Shown here piece after piece: positions 16,064 to 24,547 of a DNA stretch of 64,000 nt. The notes beneath the pieces were generated by a model, which saw only the letters and a list, made by a program, of their open reading frames with translations, had not been told where the DNA came from and did no database searches. Position numbers and translations under genes: made by a program. The number at the start of each line of letters is the position of its first letter. Positions within the stretch are counted from its first letter, which is position 1. This stretch comes from Chthonomonadales bacterium (lineage in GTDB: Bacteria > Armatimonadota > Chthonomonadetes > Chthonomonadales > CAJBBX01): the NCBI GenBank assembly GCA_027459625.1, contig DAIDHP010000004.1:62001-126000 (forward strand). Direction: 5' to 3'.

Positions 16064-16549
16064 ATGCCATACGCAATAGTCCCGGGAAGTTTCGACCCGG
16101 TCACCAACGGTCATTTAGATATAATAGAACGAGCTTCCAGGACATTCGATCATGTCACAGTGGCGGTTGTGGTGAACCGCGCCAAGTCGCCGATGTTCAC
16201 GATCCAGGAGCGAGTGGAGATGTTGCGCGAGGTTTGCGCTCATCTCAGTAATGTGGACGTGGACAGTTTTGATGGTTTGCTTGTGGATTACGCTAGGAGC
16301 CATGGAGCGGGTATCATAGTACGTGGCTTGAGAGCCGTGTCCGATTTCGAGTATGAACTGCAAATGGCGCTGACGAATCGTCGTCTGCTGCCAGATATCG
16401 AAACAGTTTTCATGATGACGGGAGCGGAGTATTCCTATCTCAGCTCCAATATCGTGCGGGAGATCGCCCTCTTGGGCGGGTCCGTGGAAGGATTGGTGCC
16501 AGACAGTGTCAAACAACACCTTCGACAAAAAATCCTCCTCAAACAGTGA
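16064..16549 (+). CDS. coaD: Phosphopantetheine adenylyltransferase
   Basis: A 161-residue enzyme that converts 4'-phosphopantetheine and ATP to dephospho-CoA. The nucleotidyltransferase motif GSFDPVTNGHLDI is at residues 8-20, the RGLRAVSDFEYE segment is present, and the C-terminal SYLSSNIVREIALLGG is the CoaD-type ISSTxVRE motif. Length is typical. A small hairpin (CCGAG/CTCGG near 16022-16039) and an AAGGCGAG ribosome site precede the ATG. The next open frame overlaps its 3' end by 44 nt if the upstream GTG is used. Confidence 0.96.
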   Translation: MPYAIVPGSFDPVTNGHLDIIERASRTFDHVTVAVVVNRAKSPMFTIQERVEMLREVCAHLSNVDVDSFDGLLVDYARSHGAGIIVRGLRAVSDFEYELQMALTNRRLLPDIETVFMMTGAEYSYLSSNIVREIALLGGSVEGLVPDSVKQHLRQKILLKQ

Positions 16550-17171
16550 GGAGCACAAAGGAAACGGTCACGCCGTTAACCAGGTGATGGATGGCGGAGA
16601 CGGGTCGCGCCGTCTTCCCTTGAAGGGAACTTATGTGCCGAACGATACGGAATCGGTGGATGTGTTCCGGCTCTTGGATCAATTGGAGGAACTGCCGGAG
16701 AAAGCCAAAAATCTTCCATTGAAGATGCTATATGGCTTCGATCACGAGAAGTTTTACTATCTCGTGCTGAAAATCCGCGCGAACCTTCCGGAGGACATGA
16801 AGAAGGCGCAAAAGATCGCGCGGGAATCCGAGAGAATCGTCGGCGCCGCGAAGGATCAGGCGGATCTTCAGTTGGAGAGTATCCGGATGCAGGCGAACAG
16901 CCTCATTGATGATGCGAAGCGCGAAGCCGAATTGATCGTTGATCAGGCGAAAAGGAAGGCGGCGGAGATGCTTGAAGCGAATGAGCTTGCGCGTCTTGCC
17001 ACCGAACAGGCGAATGAGATCATACGAAACGCTGAGACTGAGTCGAAAGAGATTCGAAAAGGCGTGGATGATTACGCAGGGGATGTTCTTAATAGCCTTG
17101 ATTCCGCCGTTCAGAAAGTTCTTTCCGGCGTGATGAAAAGCAAGGAGATGTTCGAATCCTCTCGCCGATAG
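16506..17171 (+). CDS. Coiled-coil protein, V/F-ATPase subunit-like helix
   Basis: A 221-residue soluble protein of unknown function. Residues about 85-215 form a long charged helix rich in Ala, Glu, Lys and Arg (KIARESERIVGAAKDQADLQLESIRMQAN and onward) that resembles ATP-synthase b/E subunits or DivIVA-type coiled coils. A short conserved N-terminal block (VDVFRLLDQLEELPEKAKNLP) comes before it. The open frame begins at GTG 16506 inside coaD; GTG 16584 or ATG 16587 would avoid the overlap and I cannot decide. Its place between coaD and yceD-rpmF suggests a conserved housekeeping cluster. No catalytic motif is visible. Confidence 0.75.
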   Translation: MSNNTFDKKSSSNSEEHKGNGHAVNQVMDGGDGSRRLPLKGTYVPNDTESVDVFRLLDQLEELPEKAKNLPLKMLYGFDHEKFYYLVLKIRANLPEDMKKAQKIARESERIVGAAKDQADLQLESIRMQANSLIDDAKREAELIVDQAKRKAAEMLEANELARLATEQANEIIRNAETESKEIRKGVDDYAGDVLNSLDSAVQKVLSGVMKSKEMFESSRR

Positions 17172-17201
17172 GGTTGTCTCGCGCGACGGAGGAGGAGCGG
17201 G

Positions 17202-17759
17202 ATGAAACTGGACCTGAATGAAATATTATCCCGTGTGGGGATGCGTTTTCCCTACTCCGTGGAAGAGGCGCCGATAGTGGATGAGGATTTGGAGTGTGAT
17301 TCTCCCATCGTCGGCTCTATCATTTTCTCCAATACGGGAAGCGTTTTGTTGGTGAACGGGCAAATAAGCACACAAGTGGTTTTGGAGTGCAGTCGTTGCC
17401 TTAGGTATTATCAGATGGATGTGGACAGCGTGATCGAGGAGCAATTTCCGCTGGAGATCAAACCCGTCGGACCTAGGGGCAGGCACATACAGGTGGTTGT
17501 CGAGGAGGACGAAAACCCCGATGCGGGTAAATTGTTCGAGGGGTCCCTTTTCAACCTGACGGAGATGCTCAGGCAGAACATCATGCTCTCTTTGCCGACC
17601 CAACCCTTGCATGCCCCGGACTGCAAAGGGTTATGCCCGCATTGTGGAACCGATCTGAACGATTTCACCTGCGATTGCGATCTCACACCGGTCAACCCGT
17701 CCCTATCCAAATTAGGGGAGTTATTAGCGAACAAACGAGTGCGTATCGAGCCAAGCTAG
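17202..17759 (+). CDS. yceD: YceD family (DUF177) protein
   Basis: A 185-residue protein of the YceD/DUF177 family, almost always encoded next to rpmF, as here. It carries CSRC at about residue 66-69 and a C-terminal zinc-ribbon-like cluster (CKGLCPHCGTDL and CDC). In plants and E. coli, relatives affect 23S rRNA accumulation, so a role in large-subunit assembly is the best guess. GGAGGAGCGGG just before the ATG is a strong ribosome site. It is 36 bp from rpmF. Confidence 0.88.
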   Translation: MKLDLNEILSRVGMRFPYSVEEAPIVDEDLECDSPIVGSIIFSNTGSVLLVNGQISTQVVLECSRCLRYYQMDVDSVIEEQFPLEIKPVGPRGRHIQVVVEEDENPDAGKLFEGSLFNLTEMLRQNIMLSLPTQPLHAPDCKGLCPHCGTDLNDFTCDCDLTPVNPSLSKLGELLANKRVRIEPS

Positions 17760-17795
17760 GCCGTTCGCCTCTCAAGCATATCACAAGGAGATAAG

Positions 17796-17993
17796 ATGCC
17801 ACTACCGAAAAGACGTCATTCCAATATGCGCACCAGGTTGCGCAGGACCCATTACAAACTGAAAAAGCCTGTCATCGGCACCTGCCCGCGATGCCATGCG
17901 CCAAGACAGCCCTACCATATCTGCCCCTCTTGCGGATATTATAACGGTAGACTCGTATTGGAACCCAAGCAAAAGAAACACACTGAAGCGTAG
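17796..17993 (+). CDS. rpmF: 50S ribosomal protein L32
   Basis: A 65-residue protein with the bL32 start MPLPKRRHSNMRTRLRRTHYK and four zinc-ligand cysteines (CPRC and CPSC). It belongs to the common yceD-rpmF-plsX-fabH arrangement that links ribosome and lipid synthesis. ACAAGGAG precedes the start. Because all zinc cysteines are present, this is the zinc-containing form. Confidence 0.97.
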   Translation: MPLPKRRHSNMRTRLRRTHYKLKKPVIGTCPRCHAPRQPYHICPSCGYYNGRLVLEPKQKKHTEA

Positions 17994-18005
17994 AAATCAC
18001 TAATA

Positions 18006-19052
18006 ATGTCTATTTCGCGCCAAATGCGGATTGCTGTGGACGCCATGGGTGGCGATCTCGGACCTGAGGAGATCGTTCGCGGAGTCATAGCGGCCGCTAG
18101 AATGCATTTGGATTCAATGCAGTTGATAATTGTGGGTGACGCTAAAGTGATAAACGCGGAGCTCGAACGCACACGTAACCTCCCCTCGAACATTGAGGTT
18201 AGGCACGCTTCTCAGATCATTGAGATGACGGACAAGCCACGAGAGGTCTATCGAAAGAAACCGGATGCATCCGTGGTCGTCGCCGCCAAGCTGGTGAAGG
18301 AGGGGGATGCCGACGCTTTTATATCCATTGGCAACACCGGCGCGGCCATGGCTGCCGCAGTGCTCATATTGCGACCCATCCCTGGAGTGGACAGGCCCGC
18401 GATCGCAATTCCTGTTCCCTCTCTTGGGGAGCCCGCGCTCCTCTTGGACGCAGGTGCGAACGTGGATTGCGTGCCGCATCAGTTGCTGGAGTTCGGCATC
18501 ATGGGGCAGGTTTACGCGAGGCGCGTCCTTGGCGTGGAAAAGCCTGTTGTCGGTCTGCTTTCCAACGGATCGGAACCGAGTAAGGGCAACGATCTGACTA
18601 AGCAGTCGCATATTCTGCTGAAAACCCACCTGTCGGATTTTTACGGCAACATCGAGGGCATGGATATTTTCCGCGGCATTGTCCAAGTGGTGGTCTGCGA
18701 TGGGTTCGACGGCAATGTGGTGCTCAAAGTCGCTGAAGGCGCCGCCGAGATAGTAATGACCTTGGTTAAGAAAGAGTTGACGCGTGGGAAATGGAAGAAA
18801 CTTCTGCTTTTTCCGTTGCGCAACAGCATTCGCATGCTTCGGGATAGTCTGGACTATCGGGAGTTCGGCGGAGCTCCGTTGCTAGGTGTCAACGGCATCT
18901 GCATCATAGGTCATGGCAGATCGGACGCCAAGGCGATCGTAAACGCCATCCGTGTCGCTGACACCTCCGTTCGTAACGATTTAGTGAAAGAGATTGAGCG
19001 TGCGATGTTGATAGCGAAGAATAAACAACCTGACACGGCAAAAGAAGCCTAA
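18006..19052 (+). CDS. plsX: Acyl-ACP:phosphate acyltransferase PlsX
   Basis: A 348-residue enzyme making acyl-phosphate from acyl-ACP for phosphatidic acid synthesis. Family motifs are AVDAMGGDLGPEEIVRG near the N-terminus and AFISIGNTGAAMAAA near residue 105. Length is normal. It starts 12 nt after rpmF and its TAA overlaps the fabH ATG by one base (TAATG), so translation of the two is likely coupled. The Shine-Dalgarno is weak. Confidence 0.96.
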   Translation: MSISRQMRIAVDAMGGDLGPEEIVRGVIAAARMHLDSMQLIIVGDAKVINAELERTRNLPSNIEVRHASQIIEMTDKPREVYRKKPDASVVVAAKLVKEGDADAFISIGNTGAAMAAAVLILRPIPGVDRPAIAIPVPSLGEPALLLDAGANVDCVPHQLLEFGIMGQVYARRVLGVEKPVVGLLSNGSEPSKGNDLTKQSHILLKTHLSDFYGNIEGMDIFRGIVQVVVCDGFDGNVVLKVAEGAAEIVMTLVKKELTRGKWKKLLLFPLRNSIRMLRDSLDYREFGGAPLLGVNGICIIGHGRSDAKAIVNAIRVADTSVRNDLVKEIERAMLIAKNKQPDTAKEA

Positions 19053-20065
19053 TGCGAGAATTAATTAATTCGGGAATATCTGGCGTGGGGATGGCTGTTC
19101 CGGAACGCATCATGACGAATGCGGATATCGAGCAGCTAGTGGAAACAAGCAATGAGTGGATAGTCACCCGGACCGGAATAAAAGAGAGGCGGGTCTCCGC
19201 GCCTGATGAGACGGTAGCCTCATTGGGGGCGAAGGCGGCGAAGCTAGCTCTGGAAAACGCCGGCGTCACCGCAGATAAGCTCGACTTGATAATTTGCGCC
19301 ACCACGACGGGGGATTTTCTTTGGCCCGCCACTGCGTGCCTTATTCAGAAAGATATCGGGGCGGTTAGCGCCGCAGCTTTTGACATCAGCGCCGCATGCT
19401 CCGGTTTTGTATACGCCCTTTCCGTCGCTGACGGTTTCATTCGAACAGGCGCGATGAAGAACATTCTTGTAATCGGTGCGGATACGTTAACCAAGCAGTT
19501 GAACTGGCAGGACCGCAACACCTGCGTGCTTTTCGGGGATGGAGCGGGGGCGGTTTTGCTCGCGCCGACCCAACCCGGTTACGGTATTCTATCCTTCACT
19601 CTCGGGACGGATGGAGGAAAATTTGATGTGATCGGCATACGCGGCGGCGGCACTCGCAATCCGATCACACATGAGGGGCTGGATCTCAAAGAAAACACCA
19701 TTGTGATGCGAGGCTCCGAGGTTTTCAAGTTTGCCGTCAAGATCATGGGCGACGCCAGCCTCAATGCGCTGGAGAAGGCGCAACTGACAATCAAGGACAT
19801 TGACCTTTATATTCCCCATCAGGCGAACCTTCGCATCATCAAGGCTGCGGCGGATAGGATGGGATTGGATGAAAATCGGATCTTTCTAAACGTGGAGAAA
19901 TACGGCAACACCTCAGCGGCATCCATTCCGATCGCCATGACCGAGGCGGCTCAATCCGGACGGATAAAAACCGGGGATGTGATTGTGACCGTTGGCTTCG
20001 GAGCCGGTTTGACCTGGGGTGCGAATGTGATTCGATGGGATTGCAGGAACGGGGGGATGGGTTAA
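19052..20065 (+). CDS. fabH: 3-oxoacyl-ACP synthase III
   Basis: A 337-residue condensing enzyme that starts fatty-acid synthesis from acyl-CoA and malonyl-ACP. The catalytic triad is visible: C116 in DISAACSGFV, His in YIPHQANLRII, and Asn in YGNTSAASIP. Length and sequence are typical. It is coupled to plsX by a one-base overlap and followed after 5 nt by fabD. It supplies the primer for the type II system encoded by the next genes. Confidence 0.97.
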   Translation: MRELINSGISGVGMAVPERIMTNADIEQLVETSNEWIVTRTGIKERRVSAPDETVASLGAKAAKLALENAGVTADKLDLIICATTTGDFLWPATACLIQKDIGAVSAAAFDISAACSGFVYALSVADGFIRTGAMKNILVIGADTLTKQLNWQDRNTCVLFGDGAGAVLLAPTQPGYGILSFTLGTDGGKFDVIGIRGGGTRNPITHEGLDLKENTIVMRGSEVFKFAVKIMGDASLNALEKAQLTIKDIDLYIPHQANLRIIKAAADRMGLDENRIFLNVEKYGNTSAASIPIAMTEAAQSGRIKTGDVIVTVGFGAGLTWGANVIRWDCRNGGMG

Positions 20066-20070
20066 AGCAG

Positions 20071-21012
20071 ATGGCCAAGATCGCCTTTATATTCCCGGGG
20101 CAGGGATCTCAGGAGGTCGGCATGGGCTCCGATTTCCATGATCATTTCGACAAAGCGAAGGCGTTGTTCGATACCGCGAACCACATTCTTGGGTATGACC
20201 TGAGCCGTCTATGTTTTGAGGGACCCGAGGAAGAGTTGCGATTAACCATTCACACTCAGCCCGCTCTTTATGTCACTAGTTGCGTCGCACTTGCGGTTCT
20301 GAGCGACCGAATCGCTTTAAAACCATACGCTTACGCAGGTCATAGCGTGGGGGAGTACTCAGCGCTTCACGCGGCTGGGGCGCTCTCGTTTGAGACCGGC
20401 TTGAAGCTCGTTCAAAAACGCGCTGAACTGATGCAGGAGGCTACTGTTTCCAGACCTGGCGGGATGGCGGCGATTATCGGCATGGATGCGGATGAGGTTA
20501 AGGAGATTTGCCGGGTGAGCCGATCCGAGGGTATTATAGCCGTTGCCAATTTTAACTGTCCCGGACAAACGGTCATTTCCGGAGAGACCGAAGCATTGCA
20601 GGCGGCATGCGAAATGGCGAAATCCAAAGGTGCGAAACGGGTGCTTCCATTGTCCGTGTCGGGAGCGTTTCACTCGCCATTGATGGCGAATTCCGGGGAT
20701 GCGTTATACCCATATTTGCGTGACGCTCATTTCAAGAACACCGTCGCACCTGTCGTGGTGAATGTCACGGCGGAGTATTGCACGAGCGGGGTCGATTTCG
20801 CGCCCTATCTCACCATGCAATTGAGCGGAAGCGTAAGGTGGGAGGAATCCATGCGCCTCCTGATTTCGGATGGTGTGGATACTTTCATTGAAATCGGTTC
20901 CGGTACGGTGTTGGCGGGATTGATGAAGCGGATTGATCGTAACGTAAGCGTGCACAGCGTAAGGGATTCCGATTCACTTGAAAAAACGCTTGCTGGACTA
21001 TCCGTGAATTGA
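20071..21012 (+). CDS. fabD: Malonyl-CoA:ACP transacylase
   Basis: A 313-residue enzyme loading malonyl groups on ACP. It has the FPGQGSQEVGMG start, nucleophile S92 in GHSVGEYSA, and the active-site His in SGAFHSPLM. I start it at ATG 20071, right after fabH; an in-frame ATG at 20035 lies inside fabH and would add 12 foreign residues. It is the third gene of the fab operon. Length is normal. Confidence 0.96.
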   Translation: MAKIAFIFPGQGSQEVGMGSDFHDHFDKAKALFDTANHILGYDLSRLCFEGPEEELRLTIHTQPALYVTSCVALAVLSDRIALKPYAYAGHSVGEYSALHAAGALSFETGLKLVQKRAELMQEATVSRPGGMAAIIGMDADEVKEICRVSRSEGIIAVANFNCPGQTVISGETEALQAACEMAKSKGAKRVLPLSVSGAFHSPLMANSGDALYPYLRDAHFKNTVAPVVVNVTAEYCTSGVDFAPYLTMQLSGSVRWEESMRLLISDGVDTFIEIGSGTVLAGLMKRIDRNVSVHSVRDSDSLEKTLAGLSVN

Positions 21013-21061
21013 AGTCTCTTCGTAACAGGAAGAGTCAATAAACAGAGTTGGAGATATCCGG

Positions 21062-21811
21062 ATGAAATTGGAAGGCAAGGTCGCGCTGATCACCGGCGCA
21101 GGCAGAGGTGGACGCGGCATAGGCAGGTCCGTAGCCATGGCTCTTGCGCAGGAAGGCGCGGAGATAGTTATCACCGACTACATCCCAGAGAACGCCGAGG
21201 CTGTCGCCATGGAAGTTCAAGCATCGGGCCGACGAGCTTTGGCGGTTCAAGGAAACGTGGCGGTCTGGGAGGACGTGGAAAAAATATTCTCTAAGGCGAC
21301 GGAGACCTTTGGAGCCGTGGATATCCTCGTAAACAATGCGGGTATAACCAAGGACAATCTCATTTTGCGAATGAGCGAGGAGGATTGGGACGCCGTCGTG
21401 GATATCAACCTTAAAGGCACTTTCCTGTGCACCAAGGCGGCGGCGAAAATCTTTCTCAAACGCAAATCCGGGAAAATTGTGAATGTCGCATCCGTAATGG
21501 GCATTGTGGGGAACGCCGGTCAGGCTAATTACTCCGCCTCGAAAGGAGGGATAATCGCTTTGACCAAGACCACCGCCAAGGAGTTGGGCTCAAGGGGAAT
21601 TACGGTGAACGCGGTGGCGCCGGGCTTTATTCAAACCGTTATGACGGATCAGCTATCGGACGATTTGAGGGAGCAGATGAAGAAGCAGGTTCCCTTGGCA
21701 AGACTGGGAACCCCGGAGGATGTGGCTAGGGTTGTGCTTTTCCTATGCACCAGTGATTCCGACTATGTTACGGGACAGGTTATTTCCATTGATGGCGGTC
21801 TTTTCATGTAA
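21062..21811 (+). CDS. fabG: 3-oxoacyl-ACP reductase
   Basis: A 249-residue short-chain dehydrogenase that reduces 3-oxoacyl-ACP with NADPH. The nucleotide loop reads TGAGRGGRGIG, one residue longer than the usual TGxxxGIG (the canonical form is GASRGIG). It also has NNAG at 91-94, and the catalytic S144, Y157 and K161. C-terminal ITGQ-like YVTGQVISIDGG is typical of FabG. Placement between fabD and acpP supports FabG rather than another SDR. The extra Gly in the cofactor loop is the only oddity. Confidence 0.95.
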   Translation: MKLEGKVALITGAGRGGRGIGRSVAMALAQEGAEIVITDYIPENAEAVAMEVQASGRRALAVQGNVAVWEDVEKIFSKATETFGAVDILVNNAGITKDNLILRMSEEDWDAVVDINLKGTFLCTKAAAKIFLKRKSGKIVNVASVMGIVGNAGQANYSASKGGIIALTKTTAKELGSRGITVNAVAPGFIQTVMTDQLSDDLREQMKKQVPLARLGTPEDVARVVLFLCTSDSDYVTGQVISIDGGLFM

Positions 21812-21840
21812 GGTCCGCAAGGACGAAATCATTTAATACG

Positions 21841-21924
21841 AGGTAATCGCAAAATTCCGTCAACCTCTCCTCCCTAGGAGCGATCCTCTTGGAGAGAGAT
21901 TGAAAGTGTTTCATGCTATTACCT
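21841..21924. repeat. 84-bp imperfect palindromic element upstream of acpP
   Basis: Three nested stems: AGGTAAT-c-GCA (21841-21851) with TGC-t-ATTACCT (21914-21924), CTCTCC (21865-21870) with GGAGAG (21891-21896), and AGGA/TCCT around GCGA (21876-21887). The left end GAGGTAATcGCAAAATTC nearly matches the end of the palindrome at 62085. It ends 14 bp before the acpP ribosome site, so it would fold in the acpP 5' leader or the fabG-acpP spacer. Confidence 0.6.
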
Positions 21925-21949
21925 GATCTAATCACCTAGGGAGGATACG

Positions 21950-22186
21950 ATGACGACGTTTGAACGTGTACGCAAAGTGATTATGGAGCAGTTGGATGTA
22001 ACCGAGAACCAGGTTACGGAAGATGCTTCCTTTCAGGAGGATCTCGCTGCGGATTCACTTGATATTGTCGAGTTGGTGATGGCGCTTGAGGAGGAGTTCG
22101 ATATCGAGATCCCCGATCATGAAGCCGAAACGATCCTTACCGTCAAGGACGCCGTTGATTATATAGACAAACATATTCACGAGTAA
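21950..22186 (+). CDS. acpP: Acyl carrier protein
   Basis: A 78-residue acidic helical protein. The phosphopantetheine attachment serine is S36 in [18 protein letters not shown]. It carries growing acyl chains for the Fab enzymes and donates them to LpxA, LpxD, the LpxL-type enzyme and PlsX, all encoded in this window. The strong ribosome site AGGGAGGA (21938-21945) fits its need for high expression. Long hairpin-forming palindromes lie on both sides (21841-21924 and 22198-22277), which may set its expression relative to the rest of the operon. Confidence 0.97.
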   Translation: MTTFERVRKVIMEQLDVTENQVTEDASFQEDLAADSLDIVELVMALEEEFDIEIPDHEAETILTVKDAVDYIDKHIHE

Positions 22187-22197
22187 CATCATTATTT

Positions 22198-22277
22198 CAG
22201 GCGAAAGGGGTTGACAGTGCGTTGAAGCGCTAATCAATCTCAATCATTCGCGACGGCTTACGTCAATCCTTTGCCTG
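22198..22277. promoter_or_regulatory. 80-nt long-stem structure between acpP and fabF
   Basis: CAGGC-g-AAAGG-gg-TTGAC (22198-22215) pairs with GTCAA-t-CCTTT-GCCTG (22262-22277), 15 base pairs with small bulges, enclosing 46 nt. It starts 12 nt after the acpP stop and ends 24 nt before the fabF ATG. There is no T-tract. It may be an RNase-processed or stabilising spacer; RNase III is encoded downstream in the same cluster. Confidence 0.5.
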
Positions 22278-22301
22278 ATTATTATCCATTGAGGCTGTTA
22301 T

Positions 22302-23564
22302 ATGACCATTAAACGAGAATTGTCGGACTCTGAGCGCGTTGTGATAACCGGATTGGGTGTGATGACCTCCCTCGGGTTGACAGTGGACACCTTTTGGGCG
22401 AATATCATTGCAGGCAAATCGGGTATCGTTCCCATCACGAGCTTTGATGTGAGTGCATACGACTCTCGAATTGCCGCCGAGATTCGTGACTTCAATCCTG
22501 CGGAGTATATGGAGCGCAAGGAAGCGAGACATATGGACCGCTTCTCCCAGTTCGCCGTGGCTGCCAGCCGACAGGCGGCGGAAGACGCCAAACTCGTCAT
22601 CACGCCGGATATGGCGGATCGAGTAGGTGTGCTGATCGGATCCGGAATTGGAGGGATTCTGACAATAGAGGATCAATATCGCGTTCTTTGGGAGAAGGGA
22701 CCGAGTCGAATCAGTCCGTTTTTTATTCCCATGCTGATTTCAGACATGGGATCGGGACAGGTAAGCATTCAACTAGGCGCAAAAGGTCCGAACACCTCAG
22801 TGGTGACCGCCTGCGCCACAGGCACGCACGCCATAGGTGACGCCTATCATATCATTCGCAGGGGCGATGCGGATGTGATGATCGCCGGAGGGGCTGAGGC
22901 TCCGATATCTCAAATGGGACTTGGAGGATTCTGCGCGGCTCGGGCTGTCTCCACTCGCAACGATGATCCGGAACACGCCAGCAGACCATTTGACGCGACG
23001 AGAGACGGATTCGTTATGGGAGAAGGATCCGGAATTGTCATTTTGGAGCGCTTGGATTTCGCAAAATCTCGAAACGCCCGAATCTACGCGGAGGTGGTTG
23101 GATATGGGATGAGCGGTGACGCTTACCATATAACCCAACCGGCCCCCGAGGGCGAAGGAGCGGTGCGATCCATGAGGAACGCCTTGGCGAGGGCGAATCT
23201 CTCCACAGAGGAAGTGGATTACATCAATGCGCACGGCACCTCCACCATTCCCAACGATAAGTTGGAAACGGCGGCAATCAAGCGATTGTTCGGAGATCGG
23301 GCATATAAAATCGCTGTCAGCTCCACAAAGTCCATGACAGGGCATCTGCTAGGAGCCGCCGGAGCGGTGGAAACCATTATCAGCGTCCTTGCGATCCAAA
23401 ACGGTATCGCACCGCCAACCATGAATTACTCGGAACCCGATCCGGATTGCGATTTGGATTACATACCAAACACGGCTCGTAAAATGCCGATACGAACCGC
23501 CATGTCGAACTCCTTTGGTTTTGGAGGTCATAACGCGACGCTCGTTTTCATGAAATTGGAATAA
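22302..23564 (+). CDS. fabF: 3-oxoacyl-ACP synthase II
   Basis: A 420-residue elongating beta-ketoacyl-ACP synthase. The Cys-His-His triad is present: C171 in VVTACATGTHAIGDA, His in NAHGTSTIPNDKLE, and His in KSMTGHLLGAAGA. Length and motifs match FabF rather than FabB. It follows acpP after a structured 115-bp spacer. Together with fabH, fabD and fabG it forms most of a type II fatty-acid system; the dehydratase fabZ is in the LPS cluster at 48685 and no enoyl reductase is in the window. Confidence 0.96.
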   Translation: MTIKRELSDSERVVITGLGVMTSLGLTVDTFWANIIAGKSGIVPITSFDVSAYDSRIAAEIRDFNPAEYMERKEARHMDRFSQFAVAASRQAAEDAKLVITPDMADRVGVLIGSGIGGILTIEDQYRVLWEKGPSRISPFFIPMLISDMGSGQVSIQLGAKGPNTSVVTACATGTHAIGDAYHIIRRGDADVMIAGGAEAPISQMGLGGFCAARAVSTRNDDPEHASRPFDATRDGFVMGEGSGIVILERLDFAKSRNARIYAEVVGYGMSGDAYHITQPAPEGEGAVRSMRNALARANLSTEEVDYINAHGTSTIPNDKLETAAIKRLFGDRAYKIAVSSTKSMTGHLLGAAGAVETIISVLAIQNGIAPPTMNYSEPDPDCDLDYIPNTARKMPIRTAMSNSFGFGGHNATLVFMKLE

Positions 23565-23631
23565 TTGGCGCCGCCGCAATTCACCAAAGGAACCCTATTG
23601 CTCTTTTAGTGAAACGTTGAATTTATCACGA

Positions 23632-23647
23632 GCGCAATCATTTGCGC
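23632..23647 (+). promoter_or_regulatory. Leader hairpin before the zinc-ribbon gene
   Basis: A perfect 6-bp stem GCGCAA (23632-23637) / TTGCGC (23642-23647) with loop TCAT, followed by CTTTCTC. It lies 25 nt before the ATG at 23673. A weak TTGCTC/TTTATC promoter-like pair lies just upstream. It may be a weak terminator for fabF or a leader element. Confidence 0.35.
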
Positions 23648-23672
23648 CTTTCTCAACGAAAGGAGATGTGGT

Positions 23673-24506
23673 ATGTACTGCGGTTTTTGTGGCGCCCAAA
23701 TCCCTGATGACGCTAAAGTGTGTCCATTTTGCACCTCCGCCGTAACAGATGGTTCGCAATCGAAAACTTCCGTTCCTCTTCAGAATGACTCAGGTTCAAT
23801 GGGAGGGCAGCCCATGGGACCTGGATTGTCCTCATCACCTCCTGTCACTTCCCAAGAGTCCGCTTCGGATAATTATGTTTGTCAGGTATGCGGGTATGTG
23901 CTTGGTTCGATGGATAAAGTGTGCGCTCGATGCAAGACCCCTAGGGGAATGCGCGTGGATGTCAGCGCGGCTATGCCCGGTTCCTACACATACGCCCAAG
24001 GATATGAATTCGTCAACACTTCGGGTATACACGGTGATGTGCCGCAGGAAGTGAAGGGCGGGTGGAACTGGGGGGCTTTCTATTTTAATTGGATTTGGGG
24101 AATTGTACATAAGACTTGGATAACCTTAATCGCGTTAGGGTTAGGCATTGTGGATGTAACTCTCAGGCTGATTATTTATCCGTCAAGCTTCACACCGCAT
24201 CCAATGCCTATGCCTGGCGGGCCTCCATTTGGGGCGCCAAGTCCCACCGCCCCGGGATTGTTAATCTTGAATGGTGTTTTCTGGTTGATGGGTTTGGGGT
24301 TAAATATTTGGTTTGGCTTGAAGGGAAATGAATGGGCTTGGCAAAACAGACGCTTTGAAAGCATCGCACAGTTTAAAAAGGTGGAGAGAATTTGGGCGTA
24401 CTGGGTATTGGGGTTCTTCCTCGCCACCGTGGCATTTGTGGTGTTGCTTATTGGTGCGTTAGGGCTTTTAACCGCCGCCACCATGTCTCAAGGCGGACCT
24501 AGGTGA
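23673..24506 (+). CDS. Double zinc-ribbon membrane protein
   Basis: A 277-residue protein. Two zinc-ribbon knuckle pairs occur: CGFCGAQIPDDAKVCPFC at the start and CQVCGYVLGSMDKVCARC at about 70-87, joined by a low-complexity linker. The second half has membrane segments near 140-165, 190-215 and 240-265, beginning with the WNWGAFYFNWIWGI motif typical of DUF2628-like small membrane proteins. AAAGGAG directly upstream supports the ATG. The function is unknown. The arrangement suggests a membrane-anchored protein with zinc ribbons in the cytoplasm. Confidence 0.75.
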   Translation: MYCGFCGAQIPDDAKVCPFCTSAVTDGSQSKTSVPLQNDSGSMGGQPMGPGLSSSPPVTSQESASDNYVCQVCGYVLGSMDKVCARCKTPRGMRVDVSAAMPGSYTYAQGYEFVNTSGIHGDVPQEVKGGWNWGAFYFNWIWGIVHKTWITLIALGLGIVDVTLRLIIYPSSFTPHPMPMPGGPPFGAPSPTAPGLLILNGVFWLMGLGLNIWFGLKGNEWAWQNRRFESIAQFKKVERIWAYWVLGFFLATVAFVVLLIGALGLLTAATMSQGGPR

Positions 24507-24547
24507 GATCGTAGAGGATGTGACCGGAGGCATAGGGATAATAACAT

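Noticed and set aside
22211-22216. TTGACA before fabF as a promoter
   Set aside because: No acceptable -10 box lies 16-18 nt downstream; the hexamer is better explained as part of the long stem at 22198-22277.
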